Notes: generated by a model from the sequence alone, not told the origin. A stretch of 64,000 nucleotides of DNA from UBA1181 sp963648205 (GCA_963648205.1 CAVJCT010000065.1:1-64000); one strand, 5' to 3'. Positions 41,499-50,810 are shown, numbered from the stretch's first letter. Numbers and translations: made by a program.

Positions 41499-42632
41499 TT
41501 ACAATACTCCTTTAGAAGAAGGTAATTCATATTTATAAATGTCTCTCTTGATTGCCATTTTGATGGCGCGAGCCAAGGCTTTGAAGATGCCCTCGATTTT
41601 ATGGTGTTCGTTCGTACCTTCAGCCTTGATGTTGAGGTTCATTTTGGCAGAATCGCTCAGTGATTTGAAGAAGTGGAGGAACATCTCCGTCGGCATATCT
41701 CCTACAAATTCGCGGTGAAATTCAGCGTCCCAAACGAGCCATGGTCTGCCACCAAAGTCTAACGCAACGGAGCATAGACAATCGTCCATTGGCAAGCAGT
41801 AACCGTATCTTTCAATGCCTCGCTTGTCTCCCAATGCTTGATAGAGTGCCTCTCCTAAGGTGATGGCAGTGTCTTCGATGGTGTGGTGTTCGTCGACGTT
41901 CAAATCGCCGTCTACCTTTATAGTAAGGTCGCAGCCAGAATGTTTACCGATTTGCTCCAACATGTGGTTGAAGAAGCACAATCCAGTTGCGATTTTCGTT
42001 TGACCTGTTCCGTCAAGGTTCAACTGAACATAGATGTCGGTTTCTTTTGTTTTACGGTGAACGGTTGCAACTCGTTCTCCAGCAAAAAGAAAGGTTGCGA
42101 TTTGCTCCCAAGAAGTAACTACTTTTGTTTCAACACCTTCGATTTTTTCTTCTGCCAACATTTTTTTGCCTTCCTCTTCAGAAAGGGCAATGAAAATAGC
42201 CTTTGTGCCTAAATTGGCAGCCAATTTCACATCAGTCAGACGGTCTCCAATCACATAGCAATTGGCCAAGTCGTATGAGCCGTCCATATATTCAGTGAGC
42301 ATGGCGATTCCCGGTTTGCGAGTGGGTAGGTTGTCTTCAGGGAAAGACTTGTCGATGAAAATTTTATCAAATGTAACCCCTTCACCTTCAAACACTTCCA
42401 ACATTTTGTTTTGTACTGTGTCAAAATTTTTCTGAGGATAGACATCAGTTCCTAAACCATCTTGATTGGTAACCATCACCAACTCATAGTGGGGTAGTTT
42501 CTCCTTTATAAAATGGAGATTGCGAAGGACACCAGGCAAAAAAGTCATCTGCTCTAACGTGTCTACTTGGTAGGTGATAGGTGGCTCTACAATTAATGTG
42601 CCGTCTCTATCTATAAAAAGGGCTCTTTTCAT
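41499..42632 (-). CDS. hisB: Bifunctional histidinol-phosphatase/imidazoleglycerol-phosphate dehydratase
   Basis: 377 residues from Met at 42632 (MKRALFIDRDGTL). The N-terminal HAD phosphatase (about 1-165) has Asp8/Asp10 in the DxD motif. The C-terminal dehydratase (about 180-377) has the paired HH motifs DEHHTIED and EGTNEHHKIEG that bind manganese. It catalyses two steps of histidine synthesis, dehydration of imidazoleglycerol phosphate and dephosphorylation of histidinol phosphate. No other his genes are near. It has its own promoter and terminator. Confidence 0.96.
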   Translation of the reverse strand: MKRALFIDRDGTLIVEPPITYQVDTLEQMTFLPGVLRNLHFIKEKLPHYELVMVTNQDGLGTDVYPQKNFDTVQNKMLEVFEGEGVTFDKIFIDKSFPEDNLPTRKPGIAMLTEYMDGSYDLANCYVIGDRLTDVKLAANLGTKAIFIALSEEEGKKMLAEEKIEGVETKVVTSWEQIATFLFAGERVATVHRKTKETDIYVQLNLDGTGQTKIATGLCFFNHMLEQIGKHSGCDLTIKVDGDLNVDEHHTIEDTAITLGEALYQALGDKRGIERYGYCLPMDDCLCSVALDFGGRPWLVWDAEFHREFVGDMPTEMFLHFFKSLSDSAKMNLNIKAEGTNEHHKIEGIFKALARAIKMAIKRDIYKYELPSSKGVL

Positions 42633-42671
42633 ACGCTTTTTTCTTCGATTAAGAAATTTTTTTCTTGAAAG

Positions 42672-42703
42672 CAAAAATAACAAAACAAGAGACAAACTTC
42701 AAA
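42672..42703 (-). promoter_or_regulatory. Promoter of hisB
   Basis: Minus-strand TATTTTTG (42672-42679) with TTTG (42700-42703) exactly 20 nt upstream, a full consensus match. The start lies about 40 bp downstream. Confidence 0.75.
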
Positions 42704-42851
42704 TGATGAATAGCAGTTTGTAAGAAAAATGTAAGTTCTACTTCTTAAAATTGTGCAAATCGCCACAAACAAGTTGACACAAACCTCAGTTTTGCAATAA
42801 AATGTCAATGTTTTTTAAGTCCATAATGTTAAACTTTCAAAATTTTTGCCT

Positions 42852-42859
42852 TACATTTG
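42852..42859 (+). promoter_or_regulatory. Promoter -7 element of the oadGAB operon
   Basis: TACATTTG matches TAnnTTTG; oadG starts 62 bp downstream. No good -33 element. The gap 42704-42851 shows no gene. Confidence 0.5.
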
Positions 42860-42921
42860 TAGTGTGCTGAAAAGTTTTTTTGTGATAAAATTTGTATGAA
42901 AAAATAACAAATCTATAATGT

Positions 42922-43176
42922 ATGGATAACTTTATGGAAGCCCTCAAGCTAATGGGCATCGGTATGGTAACTGTATTGGCAGTTTTGATTTTCATCATTC
43001 AGATTGGAAATTTTCTGGTCTATTTGGTGAACAAGTATGCTCCTGCGGAAGAGAAACCTGTTAAAGCAGCAAGTCCCTCTAATGCGGTAGATGCTAATGT
43101 GGCAATGGCTATCAATTTGGCAATCAACAAGTTGACTAACGGAAAGAAAAAGGCAGACAAGATCGAAAGAGCATAG
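42922..43176 (+). CDS. oadG: Decarboxylase gamma subunit (OadG family)
   Basis: 84 residues with one N-terminal membrane helix (about 9-35, GIGMVTVLAVLIFIIQIGNFLVYLV) and a charged cytoplasmic tail. It anchors and assembles the alpha and beta subunits of a Na+-pumping decarboxylase. First of three genes in the order gamma-alpha-beta. Confidence 0.85.
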   Translation: MDNFMEALKLMGIGMVTVLAVLIFIIQIGNFLVYLVNKYAPAEEKPVKAASPSNAVDANVAMAINLAINKLTNGKKKADKIERA

Positions 43177-43230
43177 TCTGTTCGTGTTTCACTTAGTAAA
43201 ATATTAAAAGGAAATATATCAAAAAATAAT

Positions 43231-45063
43231 ATGGCTAAAGAAGTAAAGTTTAGTCTCGTTTTCAGAGACATGTGGCAAGCAGCAGGAAAATATGTTCCTC
43301 GTGTAGACCAGTTGGTGAAGGTGGCTCCAGCCATTATCAAAATGGGTTGTTTCGACCGTGTTGAAACCAATGGTGGAGGTTTCGAGCAAGTGAACCTTCT
43401 CTACGGTGAGAACCCTAACAAGGCGGTTCGCGAATGGACAAAACCTTTCCACGAGGCTGGAATCCAAACACACATGCTCGACCGTGCTTTGAATGGTCTT
43501 CGTATGAGTCCAGTGCCTGCTGATGTTCGTAAACTGTTCTATGTCGTAAAAAAGAAACAAGGTACTGATATCGCTCGTACTTTCTGCGGATTGAACGATA
43601 CTCGTAATATCATCCCTTCTATTAAATATGCTCACGATGGTGGAATGATTTCTCAGTGTTGCCTCTGCATCACTTATTCACCAATCCACACTGTAGAGTA
43701 TTACACAAACTTGGCAAAAGAATTGATCAATGCTGGCTGTGACGAAATCTGTTTGAAAGATATGGCTGGAATTGGTCGTCCTGTTTTCTTAGGCGAGTTG
43801 ACAAGAAAAATCAAAGAGATCAAACCTGATATCACAATTCAATATCATAGCCACGCTGGTCCTGGCTTCAACATGGCTTCTATCCTTGAGGTTTGTAAGG
43901 CTGGTTGCGACTATGTTGACGTTGGTATGGAACCTCTCTCTTGGGGTACTGGTCACGCTGATGTCCTTGCTGTTCAGGCAATGTTGAAGGACGCTGGTTT
44001 CAAGGTGAAGGAAATCAATATGGAGGCTTACATGGAGACTCGTTCTCTCATTCAAGAGATGATGGACGACTTCTTGGGCTACTACATTCCAAGTCGTAAT
44101 CGTTTGATGAACTCCCTCTTGATCGGTCCAGGTCTTCCAGGCGGTATGATGGGTTCTTTGATGACAGACCTCGAGACAAACCTTGACTCTATCAACAAGT
44201 GGAAAGAGAAGAACGGCAAGCCTAAGATGACACAAGACGAGTTGCTCGTTAAACTCTTCAACGAGGTTTCATACGTTTGGCCTAAGATGGGTTACCCTTG
44301 TTTGGTTACTCCATTCTCTCAATATGTAAAGAACATGGCGTTGATGAACGTTATGCAGATGGAGAAGGGCAAAGAGCGTTGGTCTATGATCGCTGATGAT
44401 ATCTGGGATATGATGTTGGGCAAGTCTGGTAAGTTGCCAGGCGCACTTGCTCCTGAGTTGGTCGAGAAGGCTAAGGCTTTGGGCAAGGAGTTCCACACTG
44501 AGGATCCTCAATCAAACTACCCAGACGTTCTCGACACATTCCGTGAGGAGATGAAGAAAGAGGGTTGGGATTTCGGTCAAGACGACGAGGAACTCTTCGA
44601 GTTGGCTATGCACCCTCAACAATACCGTGCTTACAAGTCGGGTAAGGCTAAGGCAGACTTCCAAGCAGATCTCGAAGAGAGAAAGGCAAAGAAGGCAGCT
44701 GGCAACGGTGGTGCAGCTCTTCCTCAAACAGTAACCGTAACAGTCAACGGTGTTAATTACAACGTTACTGTTGGTGATAATAACGGTGCGGCTCCATCAG
44801 CATCTGCAACAGCAAGTGCAACTCCAGGAGAGGGCAACGGATTGGCTTCACCATTGGAGGGTAAGTTCTACTTGGTGAAAGAGGCTGGCGCAACCCCTAT
44901 CAAGGTAGGTGATCAAGTTAAGAAAGGACAAGTAGTTTGCTACATTGAGGCTATGAAGACTTTCAACGCTATCGCTTCAGAGTGGGATGGTGTTGTTACA
45001 GAGATCTGCCAAGGCAGTGGAACATCTGTAGCAGAGGATGATATCATTATGAAGATTAAATAA
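43231..45063 (+). CDS. oadA: Biotin-dependent decarboxylase alpha subunit (OadA/PycB type)
   Basis: 610 residues: HMGL-like carboxyltransferase domain (about 1-290), conserved carboxylase domain (about 300-480), a Gly/Ala/Ser/Thr-rich linker (about 490-540) and a biotinyl domain with Lys576 in EAMKTF. The carboxylated Lys is in CLKDMAG. Several motifs differ from canonical OadA: RDMWQAAGKY in place of the usual RDAHQS-type, HSHAGPG in place of HTHDTSG, and Thr instead of Met after the biotin Lys. The substrate (oxaloacetate, or another carboxy acid) is therefore uncertain. Confidence 0.85.
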   Translation: MAKEVKFSLVFRDMWQAAGKYVPRVDQLVKVAPAIIKMGCFDRVETNGGGFEQVNLLYGENPNKAVREWTKPFHEAGIQTHMLDRALNGLRMSPVPADVRKLFYVVKKKQGTDIARTFCGLNDTRNIIPSIKYAHDGGMISQCCLCITYSPIHTVEYYTNLAKELINAGCDEICLKDMAGIGRPVFLGELTRKIKEIKPDITIQYHSHAGPGFNMASILEVCKAGCDYVDVGMEPLSWGTGHADVLAVQAMLKDAGFKVKEINMEAYMETRSLIQEMMDDFLGYYIPSRNRLMNSLLIGPGLPGGMMGSLMTDLETNLDSINKWKEKNGKPKMTQDELLVKLFNEVSYVWPKMGYPCLVTPFSQYVKNMALMNVMQMEKGKERWSMIADDIWDMMLGKSGKLPGALAPELVEKAKALGKEFHTEDPQSNYPDVLDTFREEMKKEGWDFGQDDEELFELAMHPQQYRAYKSGKAKADFQADLEERKAKKAAGNGGAALPQTVTVTVNGVNYNVTVGDNNGAAPSASATASATPGEGNGLASPLEGKFYLVKEAGATPIKVGDQVKKGQVVCYIEAMKTFNAIASEWDGVVTEICQGSGTSVAEDDIIMKIK

Positions 45064-45071
45064 TCACAGTC

Positions 45072-46310
45072 ATGGGAGAAATTTTAAGTAAAATTTACGA
45101 TATGACAGCGTTGGGAACGTTGATTTCTCAACCGTCGTACATTGTGATGATTGCCCTTGGTTTCTTCTTGTTATACCTTGGTATCAAGAAGGAGTTTGAG
45201 CCATTGTTGCTCGTGCCAATCGCATTTGGTGTGCTTATCGCAAACTTCCCTGGTGGTGGTATGGGTGTCCTCGCTACGGATGGTGTCGGCCATTTGATGA
45301 TCAACGGCGAGCCAACTGCGCAGACTGTTTATGAGATGTCTCTTCCTCAGATTGCTCACGATTACGGAATCATGAATTTCTTGTATTACGCATTGATCAA
45401 GTCTGGTTTGCTTCCTCCTATTATCTTCATGGGTGTGGGTGCGTTGACAGATTTCGGACCAATGTTGCGTAACTTGAAATTGGCTATCTTCGGTGCAGGT
45501 GCACAGTTCGGTATCTTCGCAGTGTTGTTGGTTGCAAGTCAGTTCTTCACAATGCAAGAGGCCGCTTCTCTCGCAATCATCGGTGGTGCTGACGGACCAA
45601 CCGCTATCTTCACAACGTTGAGATTGGCTCCACATTTGTTAGGTCCAATCGCTATCGCAGCTTATTCTTATATGGCTTTGGTGCCAGTTATCGTGCCATT
45701 GGTAGTGAACTTGACTTGTTCAAAGAAGGAGTTGTCTATCAATATGAAGGAGCAAGACAAACTCTATCCAAACAAGCAAGAGTTTAAGAACATGCGTGTT
45801 TTGAAGATCCTTTTCCCTATCCTTACAACTACAATCGTTGCTATCATCGTTCCAGATGCAGTATCTTTGGTCGGAATGTTGATGTTCGGTAACTTGATTA
45901 AGGAGATTGGAAATAACACTTCACGTCTGTTCAATACTGCTTCAAACGGTATCATGAATACGGCAACCATCTTCTTAGGACTTTGTGTTGGTGCAACAAT
46001 GACTGCAGATTCATTCTTGAACTTGCAAACCATTGGAATCGTAACAGGTGGTTTCTTCGCATTTGGATTCTCTATCTTTGGCGGTATTATGTTGGTGAAG
46101 ATTATGAATCTTTTCTCAAAGAAGAAGATCAATCCGTTGGTGGGTGCAACTGGTTTGAGCGCCGTTCCTATGGCATCTCGTGTTGCCAATGAGATTGCCT
46201 TGAAATACGATCCAAAGAACCACGTTTTGAACTACTGTATGTCAAGTAACGTAGCCGGTGTTATCGGTTCAGCTGTAGCAGCAGGTATTTTGATTTCGTT
46301 CTTAGGATAA
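45072..46310 (+). CDS. oadB: Na+-translocating decarboxylase beta subunit
   Basis: 412 residues with about 10-11 membrane helices. Family signatures include GGADGPTAIFTTLRLAP and the C-terminal NYCMSSNVAGVIGS. The beta subunit removes CO2 from carboxybiotin and couples this to Na+ export. It starts 8 bp after oadA, and a strong terminator follows. Confidence 0.95.
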   Translation: MGEILSKIYDMTALGTLISQPSYIVMIALGFFLLYLGIKKEFEPLLLVPIAFGVLIANFPGGGMGVLATDGVGHLMINGEPTAQTVYEMSLPQIAHDYGIMNFLYYALIKSGLLPPIIFMGVGALTDFGPMLRNLKLAIFGAGAQFGIFAVLLVASQFFTMQEAASLAIIGGADGPTAIFTTLRLAPHLLGPIAIAAYSYMALVPVIVPLVVNLTCSKKELSINMKEQDKLYPNKQEFKNMRVLKILFPILTTTIVAIIVPDAVSLVGMLMFGNLIKEIGNNTSRLFNTASNGIMNTATIFLGLCVGATMTADSFLNLQTIGIVTGGFFAFGFSIFGGIMLVKIMNLFSKKKINPLVGATGLSAVPMASRVANEIALKYDPKNHVLNYCMSSNVAGVIGSAVAAGILISFLG

Positions 46311-46332
46311 TTTAAAATTTTCCATAATTTTG

Positions 46333-46367
46333 GGTCGTAGAACTTTCGGGTTCTGCGGCCTTTTTTT
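46333..46367 (+). terminator. Terminator of oadGAB
   Basis: The 11-bp stem GGTCGTAGAAC/GTTCTGCGGCC (46333-46343, 46350-46360, G-U pairs) is followed by seven T. Confidence 0.85.
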
Positions 46368-46418
46368 GTGAACCTATGAATTTAAAGCCATAATACAAGG
46401 CTAAGTGATTTATTTTCT

Positions 46419-46426
46419 TAACTTTG
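46419..46426 (+). promoter_or_regulatory. Promoter -7 element of the SDR gene at 46451
   Basis: TAACTTTG, 24 bp before the start; no clear -33 element. Confidence 0.5.
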
Positions 46427-46450
46427 TAAGGTTTCTAATGTGTTTTCTAT

Positions 46451-47185
46451 ATGAAAGATTTGAAAAATAAATGGGCTTTGATTACGGGAGCGAACCGTGG
46501 ACTCGGCTATCGTATAACTAAGTTTATGGCTCAGCATGGTGTTAATTTAGTGCTGCATAGCCGTAGTCTCGAACATACAAAATCTGTTTTGGCTGAGGTC
46601 AAGGCTCTCGGCGTTGATGCTTATTGCGTCGCTGCCGAACTGTCCAAACCTGAAGAAGTCAATCGTATGGTTGATGAAATTAGGAAAAAAGGTACACAAA
46701 TTGATATTGTCTTTAATAATGCAGCAGTGCAGATTGCCTATCGGACAGATTATTTTCAAACTCCCGTTTCAGATTTTACGGAGAGTTTCTTAATCAATAC
46801 GATTGCTCCGATGATGCTTTGCTATGCTTTCTTGCCTGATATGAAGAAGCGTGGCTTTGGCAGAATCATCAATACAACGAGCGGTATTCAAAACGAACCT
46901 GAACAGGCTGGATATTCGGCTAGTAAGGCTGCATTAGACAAGGTAACAAAGGATTTGGGTACGACGGTGGACGGTTCTGACGTGATGATCAATTTGGTCG
47001 ATCCAGGATGGTGTCGCACCGATTTGGGTGGACCGAAAGCCCCTAACGATCCTGATTCCGTTATACCAGGTATGGTTTTGGGTGCATTTGCTGATGATTG
47101 CAAGAGTGGACGTTGGATTTCTGCACAAGATTATGCAGGCATGTCTCTTGAAGAAGCATTGTCGAAATTTCAAACAATTTCGTAA
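46451..47185 (+). CDS. Short-chain dehydrogenase/reductase (SDR)
   Basis: 244 residues. The cofactor motif TGANRGLG is at residues 14-21, then NNAA in place of NNAG, SS/TS catalytic Ser, and YSASK (Tyr/Lys pair) at about 157-161. The PGWCRTDLGG segment follows the active site as in carbonyl-reductase-like SDRs. Substrate unknown. Its stop codon lies within the promoter of tgt. Confidence 0.85.
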   Translation: MKDLKNKWALITGANRGLGYRITKFMAQHGVNLVLHSRSLEHTKSVLAEVKALGVDAYCVAAELSKPEEVNRMVDEIRKKGTQIDIVFNNAAVQIAYRTDYFQTPVSDFTESFLINTIAPMMLCYAFLPDMKKRGFGRIINTTSGIQNEPEQAGYSASKAALDKVTKDLGTTVDGSDVMINLVDPGWCRTDLGGPKAPNDPDSVIPGMVLGAFADDCKSGRWISAQDYAGMSLEEALSKFQTIS

Positions 47186-47190
47186 CTTTG
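47159..47190 (+). promoter_or_regulatory. Promoter of tgt inside the end of the SDR gene
   Basis: TAACTTTG (47183-47190) starts with the TAA stop of the SDR gene; TTG at 47159-47161 lies 21 nt upstream. tgt begins 31 bp downstream. Confidence 0.55.
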
Positions 47191-47221
47191 CGTTTGGCTT
47201 TTCGCCTAATGATTTTTAGTT

Positions 47222-48352
47222 ATGCAGTTTGACCTTCAATTTGTAGATCCAAAAAGTAACGCCAGAGCAGGTAAAATCACTACCGACCATGGCACGATCG
47301 AAACCCCTATATTTATGCCCGTTGGTACTTGTGGTACAGTCAAGGCTGTGCACCAACGTGAACTGACGGATGATGTGCATGCTCAGATTATTCTGGGCAA
47401 CACCTATCATCTTTACCTCCGTCCAGGGTTAGATATTCTTGAAAAAGCAGGTGGTTTGCATCGTTTCAATGGTTGGAACAAACCTATTCTTACGGATAGT
47501 GGTGGCTTTCAGGTTTTTTCTCTTTCTGAAAATAGAAAATTGACGGAGGAGGGTTGTACTTTCCGTTCTCACATTGATGGTTCAAAACATATTTTCACCC
47601 CGGAAAATAACGTTGACACACAGCGTTCTATCGGTGCAGATATCATTATGGCGTTGGACGAATGTACTCCTGGAACGGCTGATTATCAGTATGCTAAGCG
47701 TTCTTTGGAGCGCACGCTTCGTTGGTTGGATCGTGGCTTGAAGCATTTCGACGAGACTGAGCCGAAGTATGGGTATAGTCAGACTTTCTTCCCAATTGTG
47801 CAGGGTTGCACCTACAAGGATTTGCGTGAACGTGCGGCGGAGACAATCGCAAGCAAGGAGCGCGAAGGTAACGCTATCGGTGGACTTGCAGTGGGTGAAC
47901 CTGCAGAGGTGATGTACGAGATGATAGAGGTGGTAAACGCCATTTTGCCAAAGGATAAACCTCGTTATTTGATGGGGGTGGGTACTCCAATTAATATTTT
48001 GGAGGGTATAGAGCGTGGCGTTGATATGTTCGACTGCGTGATGCCAACTCGTAACGGTCGCAATGGACTTCTTTTCACTCGCAACGGTACGATGAATATG
48101 AAGAACAAAAAATGGGAAGATGATTTTTCTCCATTAGACCCTGATGGCACATCCTACGTTGACCAATTTTACACGAAAGCGTATGTTCGCCACCTATTCT
48201 CTGTCGATGAGTTGTTGGGTATGCAGATTGCCTCAATTCACAATCTGGCTTTCTATCTTTGGTTGGTAGGAGAGGCCAGAAAACAAATTATTGCAGGTAC
48301 TTTTTCTGTATGGAAGGATGCAATGGTAAAAAAATTGGGCGAAAGATTGTAA
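47222..48352 (+). CDS. tgt: tRNA-guanine transglycosylase (Tgt)
   Basis: 376 residues, normal length. It exchanges guanine-34 of GUN-anticodon tRNAs for a queuosine precursor. Visible motifs are ILTDSGGFQVFSL, GGLAVGEP and RNGRNGLLFTRNGTMNMKN. The usual CxCxxC zinc ligands near residue 309 are replaced: the aligned positions are Gly309, Ser311 and Asp314 (DPDGTSYVDQFYTKAYVRHL), while His340 in HNLAFY is kept. The zinc site is therefore absent or altered. Followed by an LptF/G-like gene and a queuosine-precursor transporter. Confidence 0.93.
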   Translation: MQFDLQFVDPKSNARAGKITTDHGTIETPIFMPVGTCGTVKAVHQRELTDDVHAQIILGNTYHLYLRPGLDILEKAGGLHRFNGWNKPILTDSGGFQVFSLSENRKLTEEGCTFRSHIDGSKHIFTPENNVDTQRSIGADIIMALDECTPGTADYQYAKRSLERTLRWLDRGLKHFDETEPKYGYSQTFFPIVQGCTYKDLRERAAETIASKEREGNAIGGLAVGEPAEVMYEMIEVVNAILPKDKPRYLMGVGTPINILEGIERGVDMFDCVMPTRNGRNGLLFTRNGTMNMKNKKWEDDFSPLDPDGTSYVDQFYTKAYVRHLFSVDELLGMQIASIHNLAFYLWLVGEARKQIIAGTFSVWKDAMVKKLGERL

Positions 48353-48384
48353 ATTTGCACCGTTCAAGCAAAAATTAGAAGGTT

Positions 48385-49461
48385 GTGTTCAAACTGATAG
48401 ACCGATATATTATAAAAAAGTTCCTTGGAACGTTCTTTTTGTCTATTGCGTTGATTATCAGCATCGCGGTAGTCTTTGATATAACGGAGAAATTGGATGA
48501 CTTTATGGAGAATCAAGCCCCCCTTAAAGCCATCATTTTCGACTATTATTTGAATTTTATCCCTTATTATGCTAACCTGTTTAGTCCGCTGTTCACCTTT
48601 ATTGCAGTGATTTTCTTCACTTCAAAAATGGCAGACAAGTCGGAAATCATTGCCATTTTTGCCTCGGGTGTCAAGTATAGTCGTTTTGTCCGTCCTTATA
48701 TGGAAGCGGCGGCTGTCATTGCGATTATCACCTTTATTTTAGGTGGTTTTATCATTCCTCCAGCCAATAAGGAACGTATTGATTTTCAGGAACTTTATGT
48801 CAAGAAAAAGAAGAAAGACCAGGCAGTTAAGATTCAACTGAAGGTTACTGAGAATACGATTCTTTTTATCGACTACTATGATAAACAAGACCATAGTGGA
48901 AGACGTGCTTCAATTGATGTTTTTGACGGAAAAACGCTTAAAAAGAGGACTACTGCGGGTTATATCTATTGGTTGGGAGGCGATAGATGGCGTATCTGCG
49001 ACTATATGGTGCGCGAGTTTGATGGTCTTTACGAGCATGTCTACAAGGGTGGACAAAAGGAGATTACCCTTAATATCATACCTGAGGATTTCTTTGTCTT
49101 TTCAAGTATGCAAGAGCAGATGACTTTGCCAGAATTGAAAGAATACATAGACCGACAAAAATCTCGTGGAATTGGAAACATACAAAATTTTGAGATTGAA
49201 TATGCTAAGAGATATGCCAATGCTTTCGCTTCGTTTATCCTTACGTTGATTGGTGTTTCGTTGTCTTCCCGTAAAATAAAGGGAGGAATGGGTCTCAATC
49301 TGGGTATTGGGTTGTTGCTGAGTTGCGCATATATCTTGTTTGAATCTGTTTCGTCAACATTCTCGGTCAACGGCTCTTTCCCGCCTGCGTTGGCTGTTTG
49401 GTTGCCTAACATACTCTTCTTAATGATTGGAATCTATCTTTATCGGCGAGCGCGGCAATAG
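48385..49461 (+). CDS. LptF/LptG-family LPS export permease
   Basis: 358 residues with three N-terminal membrane helices, a periplasmic beta-jellyroll domain (about 125-245) and three C-terminal helices, the YjgP/YjgQ layout. The start is GTG at 48385. It would form the inner-membrane part of the Lpt bridge, moving LPS to LptD. It is not possible to tell F from G by reading. It is 32 bp after tgt and 27 bp before the YhhQ-like gene. Confidence 0.88.
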   Translation: MFKLIDRYIIKKFLGTFFLSIALIISIAVVFDITEKLDDFMENQAPLKAIIFDYYLNFIPYYANLFSPLFTFIAVIFFTSKMADKSEIIAIFASGVKYSRFVRPYMEAAAVIAIITFILGGFIIPPANKERIDFQELYVKKKKKDQAVKIQLKVTENTILFIDYYDKQDHSGRRASIDVFDGKTLKKRTTAGYIYWLGGDRWRICDYMVREFDGLYEHVYKGGQKEITLNIIPEDFFVFSSMQEQMTLPELKEYIDRQKSRGIGNIQNFEIEYAKRYANAFASFILTLIGVSLSSRKIKGGMGLNLGIGLLLSCAYILFESVSSTFSVNGSFPPALAVWLPNILFLMIGIYLYRRARQ

Positions 49462-49488
49462 AAATGAAATTTATAAATAATAAATAAT

Positions 49489-50181
49489 ATGAATTACAAG
49501 GTCTCGGAAAACCCTTTCAAAAACCGAACATTTGACACACCGCTGATGGTGGTGACTGGCCTGTTCGTAACCCTTTATTTAGTGTCTAACTTGATGGCTG
49601 TCAAAGTGATTGGTCTCTTCGACTTGCTCTATTTTGACGCTGGAACCATCACTTTCCCGTTTGCTTATATGCTGGGCGATGTCCTCACGGAGGTGTGGGG
49701 CTACAAGACATCTCGCAAGGTCATTCTTTTGACACTTACTTGCAACGTCCTGTTGGTCGTGTGTACGACGATAGGTGTCTATCTGCCTTATCCCGATTAT
49801 ATGAACGAGACGGCAGCCGCTTACGAACACATTTTCACATGCGTTCCACGTATCGTACTCGCTTCTTTGGTTGGTTTCCTTTGCGGTGAACTTTCCAATG
49901 CCTATTTTATGGAGCGAATCAAGGAATGGACAAAAGGAAAGCACCTTTGGATTCGTACTATCGGAAGTTCGATGATTGGCTATGTTTTCGACTCATTGCC
50001 TTTCGTTTTGATTGCTTTCTTAGGCGTTGTTCCTGTTGGTGATTTGATTAAAATGATTCTTTTGCAATATTTCTCAAAGTTGGCAATCGAGGCTCTGACG
50101 GGTACTCCGTTGGCGTACGTTGCTATTCATTTTTTGAACAAATATTACGAAAAGGAGGAGCAAAAAGAGGTTTCTGCTTAG
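49489..50181 (+). CDS. yhhQ: Queuosine-precursor transporter (YhhQ/VUT family)
   Basis: 230 residues with about six membrane helices. The motifs FPFAYMLGDVLTEVWGYK and DSLPFVLIAFLG match the YhhQ family that imports queuine or preQ bases. Its position near tgt supports this role. Inner membrane. Confidence 0.88.
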   Translation: MNYKVSENPFKNRTFDTPLMVVTGLFVTLYLVSNLMAVKVIGLFDLLYFDAGTITFPFAYMLGDVLTEVWGYKTSRKVILLTLTCNVLLVVCTTIGVYLPYPDYMNETAAAYEHIFTCVPRIVLASLVGFLCGELSNAYFMERIKEWTKGKHLWIRTIGSSMIGYVFDSLPFVLIAFLGVVPVGDLIKMILLQYFSKLAIEALTGTPLAYVAIHFLNKYYEKEEQKEVSA

Positions 50182-50282
50182 TCTATGTGATTTTTAGCAG
50201 GTTTCATAGGTAACCTCGTGAGTTTCAATTCCTAAAATTCGCATTTTTGTTGTAAATTCGCAGTTGTTTTTCAATAAAAGAG

Positions 50283-50810
50283 ATGAAGGTAAAAGATAAA
50301 AATTTTGTTGAGTATTTATCTCCTGAGGAGATGCACAACATCATCACTCGTATGGCCAACGATGTAAAGAGAGACTATCAAGGGAAGAATCCTCTTTTCC
50401 TTGTGATGTTGAATGGCGCGTTTATTTTCGCTGCCGATTTCTTGCGTGCGTTGGACGGCTCTTGCGAGGTTCAATTCGTGAAATACACTTCGTATGAGGG
50501 AATGCACTCAACTGGCGTACTTAAGCCCGTTGTCCCTATTCAGAACGATATCAGAGATCGCGATGTTGTAATCGTAGAGGATATTGTTGATACGGGTATG
50601 ACGATGTCTAAAATCTTGGAGTTGATGAAAGGTCTTGGTCCTAAATCTGTGGCTGTTGCGAGTCTTTTTTGCAAGCCAGAGGTTTTGCAGGATAGAGTAA
50701 CCATCCAATATCTTGGAATGCCTTTGCCTAACAAATTTGTGGTTGGCTTCGGACTGGATTATGATGGTTATGGTCGTAATTTACCAGGTCTCTATATTTT
50801 AGAGGAATAA
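50283..50810 (+). CDS. hpt: Hypoxanthine phosphoribosyltransferase
   Basis: 175 residues, type I PRTase fold. The PRPP-binding motif VVIVEDIVDTGMT is at 95-107 and the C-terminal VVGFGLDYDGYGRNLPGLYIL is the purine-binding part. It converts hypoxanthine or guanine with PRPP into IMP or GMP for purine salvage. adk follows by 38 bp; both are nucleotide-pool genes, probably one operon. Confidence 0.95.
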   Translation: MKVKDKNFVEYLSPEEMHNIITRMANDVKRDYQGKNPLFLVMLNGAFIFAADFLRALDGSCEVQFVKYTSYEGMHSTGVLKPVVPIQNDIRDRDVVIVEDIVDTGMTMSKILELMKGLGPKSVAVASLFCKPEVLQDRVTIQYLGMPLPNKFVVGFGLDYDGYGRNLPGLYILEE

